64,000 nucleotides of DNA. Origin: Oscillospiraceae bacterium. GTDB lineage: Bacteria; Bacillota; Clostridia; Oscillospirales; Ruminococcaceae. Below are positions 45,135-55,895 of this stretch, piece after piece; position 1 is the first letter of the stretch; each line of letters begins with the position of its first letter. The DNA lies in assembly GCA_009784825.1 (NCBI GenBank), contig WQXO01000001.1:215506-279505 (forward strand). The letters are read 5' to 3'. Under the pieces are notes generated by a model that worked only from the letters and a program-made list of their open reading frames with translations, was not told where the DNA came from and ran no database searches. Made by a program: the position numbers and the translations under genes.

Positions 45135-46292
45135 ATGCCCGGTACATTAAAATATGATGCTTTACTCAAAAAATATGAGCGGTTTGAAAACGCCCAAGCG
45201 TATATTTTGTTAAACGGCAAGCAAATCGGTGGCAAGAACACCGACATGTTTGTGGGAGATATTAATGTCGAGCTTACTTCGGGGTTTGAAGCGTCGGTTG
45301 CCACCTTCAGAATTTACAACACCTATGACATGGAGAAAGCGAAATTTCGGTTTAGTGACGTTGAAAAGCAAGCCATTCTCGGGGTTGCCATGACGGTTTA
45401 TCTCGGTTATATCGGTCAGCTTGAGCCGGTTTTCACCGGATTTGTGGCAGGTGTCAGCTTCGGGTATGACGGGGTGAACCCGCCTTATATCGAGATTACG
45501 GGAATGGACGCTAAGGGCGTTATGATGGCTTCGTGTTATGCTAACAGCTTAACGGCGAAATCCTATGGTGAAGCGGTCAAGGAAATACTGCAACGAACCG
45601 CTTATGAGAAAATGAAATCCTCTGACGTAAAAACCGGTATGATTCTTGATGTGAAAGTAACCGACACTCCCGATAAAAAACAAGGTGGCGAGGATAAAGC
45701 GAGTGCCGAAACTATTGAAATGGTTTCGGAAAGCGACTACGAATTTATTATAAAAGCGGCGAAAAAATTCAATTATGACTTTTTTATAGACAGGGGTACG
45801 GTGTACTTCCGAAAGGCGAAGAGTGACACCTCACCGCTTATTAAATTAGGAATAGGCGAGGGGATTTTGACATTTAACCTCGAATACAGCCTTACGGGAA
45901 TGGTTGAAACGATTGAAGCACGTTCGATGGACGTTGGGCAGGGCAGAGTAATCACATCAAAATCGAAATATGACAAAACCCTTTCTACATCAAGTAAGGC
46001 AAAGGCGTTAATCGGCGGGAGCAGGCGTGTGTTTATTGACCCGACTATTTATACGCAGGAGCAGGCGGACGCTCGTGTTGCCTCACTTATGGAGGATATG
46101 TCATACCGCTTGGGTTATCTTGAATGTGAGTGTATCGGAATTCCTGAAATTGTGCCGGGTTATTTCGCAGAGGTTAAGTTAGATTCTCCCGCAGACAACA
46201 GTTTTTATATCACGAATGTTACACATACTATAAAGGACAATGGTGTATACCGCACAAAGGTAATCGGAAAAGTGGACACGGTGAAAGGATAG
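45135..46292 (+). CDS. Phage late control D/gp27-like baseplate hub protein
   Basis: VELTSGFEASVATFRIYN...VFTGFVAGVSFGYD...IEITGMDAKGVMMASCYANS. Confidence 0.85.
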   Translation: MPGTLKYDALLKKYERFENAQAYILLNGKQIGGKNTDMFVGDINVELTSGFEASVATFRIYNTYDMEKAKFRFSDVEKQAILGVAMTVYLGYIGQLEPVFTGFVAGVSFGYDGVNPPYIEITGMDAKGVMMASCYANSLTAKSYGEAVKEILQRTAYEKMKSSDVKTGMILDVKVTDTPDKKQGGEDKASAETIEMVSESDYEFIIKAAKKFNYDFFIDRGTVYFRKAKSDTSPLIKLGIGEGILTFNLEYSLTGMVETIEARSMDVGQGRVITSKSKYDKTLSTSSKAKALIGGSRRVFIDPTIYTQEQADARVASLMEDMSYRLGYLECECIGIPEIVPGYFAEVKLDSPADNSFYITNVTHTIKDNGVYRTKVIGKVDTVKG

Positions 46293-46298
46293 AAATTA

Positions 46299-47108
46299 AT
46301 GGCGTTATATGATATTATTGACGATATAGCAGGGCGGCAGGTAGTTAAAAGCGATACGGGTGATACGAGGATTAACGGCATTATTATCGGGTTGGTTGCC
46401 AAAAACTATGACAAGGATATGCCGGGGCGTGTTTGCGTAACAGTTCCCACCCGTGACAAGGAGGCGAATGAGCTTCAATGGGCGAGGTTGGTTCAGCCGA
46501 GCGGAGGGAAATCGTGGGGGCATTATTTCCTGCCTGAGGTGGGCGACCAGGTAGTTATGGCATTCGAGGGCGGGAATATAGAAAAGCCTTATATAATCGG
46601 CTGTGTTTCTAAGGACAGTGACAAGTTTTTGAGTGCTGTTGCCGATGAGAACAACCAGTTCAAGCGGATTATTACCAAGAACGGCTCGACCCTTGCTTTC
46701 GAGGATAATAAAGAGGGTGACGGCGAAAAAGACAAAATCACCCTGCAGACCGCCGGAAAAGCACACACCATTCTCATGGACAACGAGAACAAGGTCATTC
46801 AAGTAACCGATAAGGATAAAGAAAACTCGATTACAATGAAAACCGAAGACGGTCAGATGACCATCAAGGCTAAGAGTAAAATCACGATTGAGTGTGGCGA
46901 AATCAAGATTATATTAAACGGCGAATCGGGTGCAGTCAGCATAAAAGCAAATGAGGTCAGCATAAAGGCGGCGAACCGTTTCGGGGTAAAATGTGACGGA
47001 ATGGTTAAGATGGAGGGGGCTCAGATTTCCACTAACGCCTCGTCCATGCACAAAATGGAAAGCGGCGGAATGGTTATGGTTCAGGGTAGTCCTATTAAAA
47101 TCGGATAA
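46299..47108 (+). CDS. Baseplate assembly protein V/VgrG-like spike (OB-fold and beta-helix)
   Basis: GLVAKNYDKDMPGRVCVTVPTRDKEANELQWARLVQPSGGKSWGHYFLPEVGDQVVMAFEGGNIEKPYIIGCV. Confidence 0.92.
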   Translation: MALYDIIDDIAGRQVVKSDTGDTRINGIIIGLVAKNYDKDMPGRVCVTVPTRDKEANELQWARLVQPSGGKSWGHYFLPEVGDQVVMAFEGGNIEKPYIIGCVSKDSDKFLSAVADENNQFKRIITKNGSTLAFEDNKEGDGEKDKITLQTAGKAHTILMDNENKVIQVTDKDKENSITMKTEDGQMTIKAKSKITIECGEIKIILNGESGAVSIKANEVSIKAANRFGVKCDGMVKMEGAQISTNASSMHKMESGGMVMVQGSPIKIG

Positions 47109-47120
47109 AGGGATAGTATT

Positions 47121-47546
47121 ATGGAACACAGCTTCTTAGGTAAGGGATTGAAATTCCCCATACAGGTCAACCCCTCGACGGGGCGTTTCGTCGTGGCTGA
47201 GGGTAATCAGTCGGTTAAAGAATCAGTGTATCTTATCCTTATGACAAACCAAGGCGAACGCTGGCTTAATCCGGAATTCGGCAGTCAACTGCTGAGTTAT
47301 ACCTTTATGGACACCAGCCTCACCATGTTTAATCTTTTAGCTTCAGATATAAGAGGGATTCTAACCTCTCAAGAGCCGAGGATAGAAAACATCATTGTTA
47401 ACATCGACACAACAGAACGGGTTGATTGTCTTATTGTTAATATAGATTATACCGTTATTGAAACAAACACCGCCGAGAACTTTGTGTTCCCGTTTTATAT
47501 AACCAGCATGGGCGATTTATTTGATGAAGAGGGGGGAGATTTTTAA
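47121..47546 (+). CDS. GPW/gp25-family baseplate protein
   Basis: SVKESVYLILMTNQGERWLNPEFGSQLLSYTFM...SQEPRIENIIVNID. Confidence 0.95.
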   Translation: MEHSFLGKGLKFPIQVNPSTGRFVVAEGNQSVKESVYLILMTNQGERWLNPEFGSQLLSYTFMDTSLTMFNLLASDIRGILTSQEPRIENIIVNIDTTERVDCLIVNIDYTVIETNTAENFVFPFYITSMGDLFDEEGGDF

Positions 47547-47548
47547 GT

Positions 47549-50500
47549 ATGTCCAAGAACCATAAAATCGACACCCGCACCGAGCAGGACATCAGGGCAC
47601 AAATTGCACTGCTTGCCTCCTCATACACACCGGAATGGGTTTTTGACCCCGAAAACCCCGACATTGGTTCGGTCATTGGTTTGATTTTCGGCGGTCAGTT
47701 ATCCGACACGATTGACAAGTTTAATCAACTGCCGGAGAAATACCGCACCGAATTTATTAACATGCTTAACATCGGATTACTCCCTGCTTATCCCGCTCAA
47801 GGGGTTGTGGTTTTGGAGTTAATTCGTGATACTGTTTCGGGTGTACACACCGCCGCAGGGACAAAGCTGCTCGGCAGCTCCGAGGGGGGTGAAACCACCG
47901 TTTTTGAAACCTTGTCGGATTTATATGTAACCAATTCCCGCCTTACGGATATTTTCAGCGTTTCGCAGGAATTCGGGAAAATCATACCTATATTGGGTAA
48001 CGCAAAGAAAGTCCCGTTATTGCCCGGTTTAAGCGAAGCAGAACCGGAATCAATTATAGAAGAACACGAGTTCCCGAGGTTTAAGCTGTTCGATTTTTCC
48101 GGAGAGGGGATTGAACAAAACGCATTAATCATGTATCACCCGAGTGTTTTCGATACAGACGAGGACATTGCACTTTCTATCAGAATCGAACCTGCCACGG
48201 GAGAAAATAAAGAGGCTTTAGCCGAGCAGTTGTCTGATTCGGAGAGTTTCCGCTGGAGCTATTATAACGGCGAGAAATTAACCGCATTTGAAACAGTGTC
48301 ACACGATAACGATGTAGTTATTTTAAAAAGAAACGGGGAAACAGGGAAAATAAGACTGCCGATTAGCGAAGAGGTGCAGTCAGATGAAATGGCAGTGGTC
48401 TGCCTTGAAGCAGTTGGGAAAATCGCCGAAAGCGTTGATTTTAAATCCATTCAAATTTCCTCCTCCTGTTCAAATGCTCAACCCTCATTCATCAGTCACA
48501 ACGAAAGTGAAATGGACGCAGAGGAGTTTATGCCGTTTGGTGAAAAAGCGTCAATTTTCGATGAGTTCTACATAGGGCATGACCGGATTTTCAGCCAGCA
48601 GGGGGCGTTCATAACCCTTACGTTTGAGTTGAATTATCGGGAAAAGTTAGCGACATTTTCACCCGAGCAAATTGAAGAGCAGTTGAAAATAATCAAACGC
48701 CGCCCGCAGCAAATCGTTTATGACACGGCGAACACTTGTGTAGAGCGTGTATTCTACGAATACTTTAACGGAACGGGGTGGAAACGCCTAATCTTCACAC
48801 AGGATTGGACAACATTATTCGACGGAAAAACCTATGGTGATATTACCATGTCATTCATTTGTCCGGACGATTGGCAGCCGGTAACAATCGGTGCTGCCAC
48901 CGAAAAGTTAATCCGTGTTCGTGTAACACAGGCGGACAATTGTTATTTACAGCCTTGTATACATAACATGCCCGTGATTAAAAACTTGGCGATGTCATAC
49001 CTCTATAAAGGTGACTGGAAACAGCCTATGCGACTGCACGCTGTTCGGGGAACCGAGAAGCTTGATATAACAGACAGCCTTATTTCGGGGAAAAGCTTTA
49101 CCGCTTTTTCACCGTTCCCGTATGACGCTAATGCGATTTATCTCGGCTTTGACAGGAAAATCGAGGGTTCGCCATTCAGTCTGTTCTTTGAAACAGAAGA
49201 AACCTCACGTTTTTCGGGGACTAAGCTGAGGTTTGAATATTCCACAATCAAGGGATTCTCCCGTTTGAGAACGCTCGATAATACACGAGGGTTTTCCGGC
49301 TCGGGAATAATCCTGTTTATCCCGTCAAGTGATTTTGCTCAAACAGAGTATATGGGGGAGAAGCGGTATTGGTTGAGGATAACCGACGAAAACGGTGTGT
49401 ATAACGACCCGTTGAGGTATCATCCCGTTATTAAGCGAATTCTACCGAACGCCGTAGCCGTTCATAACGTGCGGACAATGGATGTCGAGGATTTCTTCGT
49501 GGAATCTGCTGTTGCGGATATGTCGTTTCCATTGGCCGCAAAAAACATATTAAACGCAGAGGTTTTTGTGAACGAGAAAGGGCTTTCTCACACTGCGAAG
49601 AAAGAGCTTCTCGAAACGCTCGCCCCGGAGGATATGTCAATAGAATATGACACATTCGGTAAAATACTGAACTTTTTTGTAAGGTGGCACGAGGTTGAAA
49701 ACTTTGACGGTTCATCTGCTTCAGACAGGCATTATGTGCTTGACCGAATGACTAATTCAATTCAATTCGGTGACGGGGTAAATGTGAGAATTCCGTCCGC
49801 CTCTGATGATGTTGCGTTTACAGTTAAGGCTCGCTGTTGTGACGGTGCTGAGGCGAATTTACCTGCGGGAGCGGTGAATTCTATAATGGGGAATATCCTG
49901 TATGTTGACAGAGTTTATAACCCTGTTGCGACGTTCGCCGGAGATAATATCGAAAGTGTTGAGCAGGCGATTGACAGGGGAACGAACATGTTAAGCTCGA
50001 AGAACCGTTTAGTGAGCGAGCAGGATTTCATTCGGGAGGTTAAGGCGTTTTCGGGAGCGGTGTCACAGGTGAAATGCGTCATCGACAATAAAAAACCGGG
50101 GTTAGTCAGCTTGGCAGTTTTAACCCATGATTATGAAAAAGGCTCATACTCGTTTGACGGGCTTCAGGAACGGTTGAGGAAAAGACTTATCGAGAGAAGT
50201 GAAGCTACATTAATTGACGAGAACCTGCAATTAAACGAACCTGTATTCGTGAAAATAACTGTCGAGGTTTGGATTGAGGCGGCTGCCTTCGGAAAGAAAA
50301 GCGGGTTTGAAACGCACAGCATAATTATAGAACACATCAAACGATTTATCGAACCGGCACAAGACATTTCGGGGAAACACAGGGGCAGGAGAATAGGGGA
50401 GCTTCCCACGGTTCATCAAATTAAAGTAATGCTTGATGCTGTTCAATGTGACGTGAACATTCGCCATTTTTCCGCAACCGCACGATATGTTGATATAAGC

Positions 50501-50590
50501 GGCGAGCGAGAATATGACTTAGCGGCGTTGGAGATTAATCCTTTTATGTTCTGCATAAACGGCGAACATAAGATACATATATTGGGGTGA
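47549..50590 (+). CDS. Baseplate J/gp47-like protein (large)
   Basis: RTEQDIRAQIALLASSYTPEWVFDPENPDIGSVIGLIF...DGVNVRIPSA...RLVSEQDFIREVKAFSGAVSQVKCV. Confidence 0.85.
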   Translation: MSKNHKIDTRTEQDIRAQIALLASSYTPEWVFDPENPDIGSVIGLIFGGQLSDTIDKFNQLPEKYRTEFINMLNIGLLPAYPAQGVVVLELIRDTVSGVHTAAGTKLLGSSEGGETTVFETLSDLYVTNSRLTDIFSVSQEFGKIIPILGNAKKVPLLPGLSEAEPESIIEEHEFPRFKLFDFSGEGIEQNALIMYHPSVFDTDEDIALSIRIEPATGENKEALAEQLSDSESFRWSYYNGEKLTAFETVSHDNDVVILKRNGETGKIRLPISEEVQSDEMAVVCLEAVGKIAESVDFKSIQISSSCSNAQPSFISHNESEMDAEEFMPFGEKASIFDEFYIGHDRIFSQQGAFITLTFELNYREKLATFSPEQIEEQLKIIKRRPQQIVYDTANTCVERVFYEYFNGTGWKRLIFTQDWTTLFDGKTYGDITMSFICPDDWQPVTIGAATEKLIRVRVTQADNCYLQPCIHNMPVIKNLAMSYLYKGDWKQPMRLHAVRGTEKLDITDSLISGKSFTAFSPFPYDANAIYLGFDRKIEGSPFSLFFETEETSRFSGTKLRFEYSTIKGFSRLRTLDNTRGFSGSGIILFIPSSDFAQTEYMGEKRYWLRITDENGVYNDPLRYHPVIKRILPNAVAVHNVRTMDVEDFFVESAVADMSFPLAAKNILNAEVFVNEKGLSHTAKKELLETLAPEDMSIEYDTFGKILNFFVRWHEVENFDGSSASDRHYVLDRMTNSIQFGDGVNVRIPSASDDVAFTVKARCCDGAEANLPAGAVNSIMGNILYVDRVYNPVATFAGDNIESVEQAIDRGTNMLSSKNRLVSEQDFIREVKAFSGAVSQVKCVIDNKKPGLVSLAVLTHDYEKGSYSFDGLQERLRKRLIERSEATLIDENLQLNEPVFVKITVEVWIEAAAFGKKSGFETHSIIIEHIKRFIEPAQDISGKHRGRRIGELPTVHQIKVMLDAVQCDVNIRHFSATARYVDISGEREYDLAALEINPFMFCINGEHKIHILG

Positions 50591-50594
50591 AAAA

Positions 50595-52718
50595 ATGCTT
50601 GGTAATATCGATTTAGCTGACAAAACTTATGAAGAGCTGATGGCTCAGGCGATTGAACTGATTCCGCTTTATTCCGACGAGTGGACGAATTTTAATCAAT
50701 CTGACCCGGGCATAACTGTGCTTGAAAATCTTTCCGCATTTACCATGCTTCAACAAACCCGGGTCAACGAAATCACTGAAGCGGTTCGCAGAAGGTTGTT
50801 CGAGTTGCTCGGATATGAGGCGGGGAAGTATAATCCGGCAAGGGTGTATCTTAAGGAGGAAAGAAACCGTTCCGCCTCACTTATTGCGGGGGAAAAGCTC
50901 ATGGCGGGCGGGCTGTGCTTTGAAACAGATGAAGCAGTTAATCTGTCGTCGTGGGGGATTACAGCGGCATATACCGAGCGAGATGGTGTTTATAAGGATA
51001 TAACTTATCTGTTGGACGGTAATTCCAAAACAAGAATAAACGTGTTCGGTGCTTCGGTGAAAAACCAATCGTCGTTGTGTTTGGTTTTCGACAAACCCCT
51101 GCAGGATGAGTTGATAATATACATAAAAGCCTCCGGTGAAGCACAACGCAATACCTTTGACAGCGACATAAATTTCGCTGATTTAAAGTGGCAGTATTAC
51201 ACTGAGGGCGGTTGGGTTGATGTAGAATTCGCCGACGAAACAAGGGGGTTTTTATTAAGCGGAACAGTGCGTTTGACACTTCCGGGGATTACCGGAATAC
51301 CTGCCGAATTTACCGATGTTCCCGAAAAAGGGTATGCGGTTCGCTGTGTTTTAGTCAACGGCAGATACGACATTCCGCCGAGGATTTCATCAATTGCGGT
51401 TAATCTGTTTGAGGTGGTTCAAAAAGACACAAAGGCGAAGAGTTTTATATTCCACGGTGCAAAAAACGTCGAAATCAATCATAGAATGGCACAGTTCGGA
51501 TATTTCGCCGTATACGGGCGTGAGGGGAGGAAAGGTCCCTACCGTGCGTATAAAGCGTTCAACCCGTACAGCAAGGACGAACAGGGTAGGTATTACACCA
51601 TTGAAAAAATGCAGGACGGCGGGTTGCGTTTCGATTTCGATAAAAAGCGATTCGGATTTGCTCCGGGGCAGGGGTTCGGTTCGGTTCGGGTAATCTGCTA
51701 TAACAATGACACCATTCATCATTATAAGCTCGGCAGGGTTGAGGGGTATGAAAACCAGATTATCGACATTGAACAGATTGAACGTGTTTTACCGGAGAAA
51801 TTCTGCGTATTGGTTGAATCGCATTTTGAATCCGACGAAACCGGTGAAGCAGGGTATTATTTCATTGAACCGGAGTTGACTAACCCCGATTATTTATGTT
51901 ATTCCGTGCTGTCTGAAAAAGGGCAAATTATCATAAAAGAACCCGGACTTGTTGAGGACTGTTACCTTTATATAAGCGACTGTGTTGTGACAGAGGGTGT
52001 TAACGGGAACATCATTTCCTCAAACCACTTTTTACCGTATACTTCACAGGAGACGGAACAATCGGAGAACGGGGTTGTGTTTGTTAATCCTGCAGCAGGC
52101 AAGGGCGGAACGTCTGTCGAAACACCCGAGCAAATGCGGCTGCGTTTGTTAAGTGATATAAAAAGCACCACCTGTGCGGTCACTGTCGAGGATTATGAAA
52201 ATCTCGCACTTAATACACCGGGCTTTTGTATTCACAAAGCAAAGGCAGTGTTCAATCAAGAAGAAAATACTGTTCGGGTGGCAGTTAAGCCTTATTCACT
52301 TAAGGCGAAACAGCCAAAGCTGTCTGCCGTTCATTTAGAGCATATCGGAAAGTATCTCAACAGCCGCCGCATGATTACCACTAATGTGGAAATCCGCCAG
52401 CCGGTTTATATAGCGGTTGATGTTCATGCCACGATTTATGTAAAGAGTTATTTCGGTGATGCCCGTCCTGTTATTGAGGAATATCTGACAAAGGCACTCG
52501 ACGGTGTTGAAACCGATGTTCCGTTTGGGGCAAGGCTGTCTTATCACAAGCTGTTCAACGGGCTTGAAGCACTCGAATGTGTTGATTCGCTTTATGAGTT
52601 AGGCATAATCGCTCGTGACCGCATAAACGCAAAAACAATAGGGAGTGACATTCAATTAAACGGGGAGTCCCTGTATCACGCCGGAAGCATTACATTAGAG
52701 ATTATTACCAAGTATTAA
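50595..52718 (+). CDS. Baseplate J/gp47-like protein
   Basis: YSDEWTNFNQSDPGITVLENLSAFTMLQQTRVNEITEAVRRRLFELLGYEAGKYNPARVYL...CAVTVEDYENLALNTPGFCIHKAKAV. Confidence 0.9.
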   Translation: MLGNIDLADKTYEELMAQAIELIPLYSDEWTNFNQSDPGITVLENLSAFTMLQQTRVNEITEAVRRRLFELLGYEAGKYNPARVYLKEERNRSASLIAGEKLMAGGLCFETDEAVNLSSWGITAAYTERDGVYKDITYLLDGNSKTRINVFGASVKNQSSLCLVFDKPLQDELIIYIKASGEAQRNTFDSDINFADLKWQYYTEGGWVDVEFADETRGFLLSGTVRLTLPGITGIPAEFTDVPEKGYAVRCVLVNGRYDIPPRISSIAVNLFEVVQKDTKAKSFIFHGAKNVEINHRMAQFGYFAVYGREGRKGPYRAYKAFNPYSKDEQGRYYTIEKMQDGGLRFDFDKKRFGFAPGQGFGSVRVICYNNDTIHHYKLGRVEGYENQIIDIEQIERVLPEKFCVLVESHFESDETGEAGYYFIEPELTNPDYLCYSVLSEKGQIIIKEPGLVEDCYLYISDCVVTEGVNGNIISSNHFLPYTSQETEQSENGVVFVNPAAGKGGTSVETPEQMRLRLLSDIKSTTCAVTVEDYENLALNTPGFCIHKAKAVFNQEENTVRVAVKPYSLKAKQPKLSAVHLEHIGKYLNSRRMITTNVEIRQPVYIAVDVHATIYVKSYFGDARPVIEEYLTKALDGVETDVPFGARLSYHKLFNGLEALECVDSLYELGIIARDRINAKTIGSDIQLNGESLYHAGSITLEIITKY

Positions 52719-52730
52719 GGAAAAACTGTT

Positions 52731-53771
52731 ATGATTAAGAAATACAAGATTAATTCAAACAGGCTGTCGAGGGCGTATAAAGACGGGTTTGAGGTTACGA
52801 ATTCCGGCGGCTTGGCGTTGAAAGACGCTGAGACGGGGGTTCATAGGATATACCTGCGTTCGTTTAACTCAGGTGCAGACGGCTGTGAATGGGGCAGACT
52901 CACCTTTAACGCCGCTGTCGGGGAGGAAACGGTGTATGTGGTTACAGCGTTTGCGAGTGATGACAGGGAGAGCATATGGGGGTATAACGTCATAAACATT
53001 GATGAGTTCTTGTGTGATGATGAGGTATCTGCGGGTGAAAAAAAGCGGTTTTTCGAGTTAAATAATGCGGTGACATTTTCTTCAAACAATGACGTTCTTT
53101 TATACGAATGTACAGGGCGTTATTTATGGCTGTGTCTTGAGGTGTGGGGAGAGGATGCGAGCTTCTCGGAATTTAACCTGTATATACCGGGGGACAATTT
53201 CTTTCAGACTTTCCCCGAGGTTTACAGGAAAAACGGCGAATTCTTCCACAGGTATATCTCGGTGTTTTCGTCACTGTATAACGATTTACAGTATAAAATT
53301 GACAATATAGACAAGTTACTCGACATTGACACCGCACCCAAGGATTTCCTAATTGTGTTCGCAAGCTGGCTGGGAATGGAGCTTGACGGTGATTTGTTAA
53401 ACGACAATCAGCTTCGCACACTGCTGAGGAACGCTTTTGAATTAAACAAGTTCAAAGGCACACGGCATGCAATTGAAATAATTGTGGGAATATTTGTTAC
53501 AGACCCTTTTTATATTATCGAACACCGCACAGACCCGTTCAGCTTCACTGTGCTGATTAATCGGCTGCCGGACGAAAAACTCCATGCACGGTTATTGTTT
53601 TTGCTTAACCAGTTTAAGCCGCTTCGTACAAAGGCAAATATTGTATTTGCTTCTGACGTAGGTGCGACAGACAGCGGCTGTTACCTTGATGTCAACGCCG
53701 CCATTGTAAAAATGAGTCCGGGCAAACTTGACGAGCGGTGCTTTCTCAACGGGAAAACGCTCCTCGATTAA
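52731..53771 (+). CDS. Phage tail protein I (gpI)-like baseplate wedge protein
   Basis: FQTFPEVYRKNGEFFHRYISVFSSLYNDLQYKIDNIDKLLDIDTAPKDFLIVFASWLGMELDGDLL...RNAFELNKFKGTRHAIEIIVGIF. Confidence 0.92.
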   Translation: MIKKYKINSNRLSRAYKDGFEVTNSGGLALKDAETGVHRIYLRSFNSGADGCEWGRLTFNAAVGEETVYVVTAFASDDRESIWGYNVINIDEFLCDDEVSAGEKKRFFELNNAVTFSSNNDVLLYECTGRYLWLCLEVWGEDASFSEFNLYIPGDNFFQTFPEVYRKNGEFFHRYISVFSSLYNDLQYKIDNIDKLLDIDTAPKDFLIVFASWLGMELDGDLLNDNQLRTLLRNAFELNKFKGTRHAIEIIVGIFVTDPFYIIEHRTDPFSFTVLINRLPDEKLHARLLFLLNQFKPLRTKANIVFASDVGATDSGCYLDVNAAIVKMSPGKLDERCFLNGKTLLD

Positions 53772-53780
53772 AATAAGATG

Positions 53781-53809
53781 TTGCATTTTAAATCAAAGTG
53801 TGGTATAAT
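53781..53809 (+). promoter_or_regulatory. Sigma-A promoter (TTGCAT-17-TATAAT)
   Basis: Near-consensus hexamers, 17-nt spacer, upstream of STAS gene. Confidence 0.7.
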
Positions 53810-53847
53810 TAATGAACAGTTCTTATTTTTAAGGGAGAAACGTACAT

Positions 53848-54147
53848 ATGGAAGTCACTTTAACCAAAGAAGAACAGCAAGCGGTTATGTTTATTAAAGG
53901 GCGGGTTGACACGATTACGAGTCCGCAGCTTAAAGATGAAATATTAAAAGCGTTCAAGGGCGAGAACAGCTTGGTGCTTGACTTTGCAGATGTACAGTAT
54001 GTCAGCAGTGCCGGGCTTCGAGCTTTATTAATCGGGCAGAAAACCGCATCCTCCAAGGGCGGGAAAATGGAGCTGAGGAATGTTAATAATACAGTTATGA
54101 TGGTGCTGAAGTCGGTTGGCTTCAATAAAATTTTGACAATTATTTAG
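53848..54147 (+). CDS. STAS-domain anti-sigma factor antagonist
   Basis: GRVDTITSPQLKDEI...LVLDFADVQYVSSAGLRALLIGQKTA. Confidence 0.95.
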   Translation: MEVTLTKEEQQAVMFIKGRVDTITSPQLKDEILKAFKGENSLVLDFADVQYVSSAGLRALLIGQKTASSKGGKMELRNVNNTVMMVLKSVGFNKILTII

Positions 54148-54158
54148 AGTTTAAGAAA

Positions 54159-55880
54159 ATGGAAGATAATGGTAATTTTGTAAGAAGTCTTTTCCGCAGA
54201 CAGGCGGTTTTGAGCATATTGGCACTTCTCGCATCGACCGTGGGGCCGATTGTGTGCGTGGCAATTGCGGGAGTTTTATATAAAAGTGAGGGGTTAGCTA
54301 TAACGGCAATTTGCTCCCCGCTTTTTTTCTTGTCGTTGTTTTTTGCTTACATAATTGCGGGAGGGGCACAGATTCTTTCTTCACGGTTCATAGCGAGGGA
54401 CGAGCTTGAAAGCATTAACGGGGTTTTCACTGCGGCAATTATTCTGACGCTTATTGCGGATATTGTCGTGTGCGGACTTCTTTTTGTTTTAAAAACACCT
54501 TTCTTAAAATTTGCCGCAGGGGAAATCACTCCCGAGCTTGATTTATTCTATAATTATTTCCTGTTGAACGCCTTTGTTTCCATGCTTATCGGAATTCCGC
54601 TGTTTTTCTCAAAAATTGCGGCACGTCCGCAAATTGGGTTAATTCTCACCTTGACTATGAGTGCAGGCTCAATTGTGTTCACTTTGTTTTTTACGGGGTT
54701 TATGGGGATTGAGGCAATCGCATTAGGGCAGGCAATCGGGGGTGCAATCGCTGTTGCTGTTTCCGCATTAATGCTGGCGAAGCATTTCAAAATAGTAGTC
54801 CCGAAAAAGCTGTATATAAAGAAAATTTTTACCTTGGGCAGCCCCTTAGGAATGTCACGGTTTTACATAGTTGCTTCAACACTTGTGATTAATGCAATCC
54901 TTGCGAAATTAGGCGGAAACGACGCACTTGCCGTGTTCGGGGTTATCCTCATGCTTAACCGGTTTGTGACGGCGTTTACCATAGGAACAGGGCAAACCCT
55001 GCTACCGTTAATAAGCCTGTTCCATGAGGAGCAGGATAATACAAGTGTAAAGCAAACGGTGAAAACGGCGTTCCTTTACTCGAACATAATCATGCTCATT
55101 ATAACGGCACTGTTTTGCATTTTCGGGACACAAATCGGGCAATTGTTTGGGTTGGGCGAGAATGTGATAATGTTCGCACAAGCCATGCCGTTTTACGGAA
55201 TATATGCGTTGCTGCTGATAAACACCACGATTTTCTCATCGTATTACAACGCTTCAAAAAAGCTTCTGTTCGCCAATATAATTAATCTGTTACAGGAGTT
55301 TGCCTTACTTTGTGCATTTGCGGGACTGTTGTCGATTCCCTACGGAATATTCGGTGTGTGGGCGGCGTTCCCTGTTTCGGGAATATTCACACTATTGATT
55401 ATACATGTTATTTTAACGAGAATAAAACTGAAAAACAAAGACCTGTCTTTCCCGCTTTTGTTAAATCAAAGGCTTGAAAAACAAGGGAAATACATTTCGC
55501 TTTCGGTGGAGGGTAATGTTCAAAAAGCGTGTGAGGCGGCTCAAAAAATCGGCGAATTCTGTGAAGAGAACTCTCTTTCGTCTGAGAAAGTTATGCTTAT
55601 TTCGCTGTCAATCGAAGAGATGATTACGCTGATAATTAACAACAACAAGAAGAAAATTTCTTCAATCGCAGTAAGGTTATTCCTGCTTGACGATATAATA
55701 ATTCTGCGAATTCGCAACACCGGAGTGACCTTTGACGCAATCAAGTATTACAATGAAAACATCGCTGATGACATTGAGAAAAGCCTCGATGTTATCGGGT
55801 TGAAATACATTACCGAGAATGCCTCAACCGTGTTCTATCGCCAGACCTTCGGGATGAACAGTTTGGTTGTTATATTGTAA
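54159..55880 (+). CDS. MATE-family transporter fused to C-terminal HATPase (RsbW-like) domain
   Basis: 12-TM MATE-like region (GGAQILSSRFIARDE...ATGTGQT-like GTGQTLLPL), then EENSLSSEKVMLISLSIEEMITLIINNN...DIIILRIRNTGVTFD. Confidence 0.82.
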   Translation: MEDNGNFVRSLFRRQAVLSILALLASTVGPIVCVAIAGVLYKSEGLAITAICSPLFFLSLFFAYIIAGGAQILSSRFIARDELESINGVFTAAIILTLIADIVVCGLLFVLKTPFLKFAAGEITPELDLFYNYFLLNAFVSMLIGIPLFFSKIAARPQIGLILTLTMSAGSIVFTLFFTGFMGIEAIALGQAIGGAIAVAVSALMLAKHFKIVVPKKLYIKKIFTLGSPLGMSRFYIVASTLVINAILAKLGGNDALAVFGVILMLNRFVTAFTIGTGQTLLPLISLFHEEQDNTSVKQTVKTAFLYSNIIMLIITALFCIFGTQIGQLFGLGENVIMFAQAMPFYGIYALLLINTTIFSSYYNASKKLLFANIINLLQEFALLCAFAGLLSIPYGIFGVWAAFPVSGIFTLLIIHVILTRIKLKNKDLSFPLLLNQRLEKQGKYISLSVEGNVQKACEAAQKIGEFCEENSLSSEKVMLISLSIEEMITLIINNNKKKISSIAVRLFLLDDIIILRIRNTGVTFDAIKYYNENIADDIEKSLDVIGLKYITENASTVFYRQTFGMNSLVVIL

Positions 55881-55895
55881 AAACAGGAGACATAT

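Noticed and set aside
37202-53771. Ordinary prophage interpretation of the tail genes
   Set aside because: No capsid, portal, terminase, integrase or lysis genes seen; DUF4255 cap, AAA+ ATPases and CIS_tube adaptors point to a CIS instead
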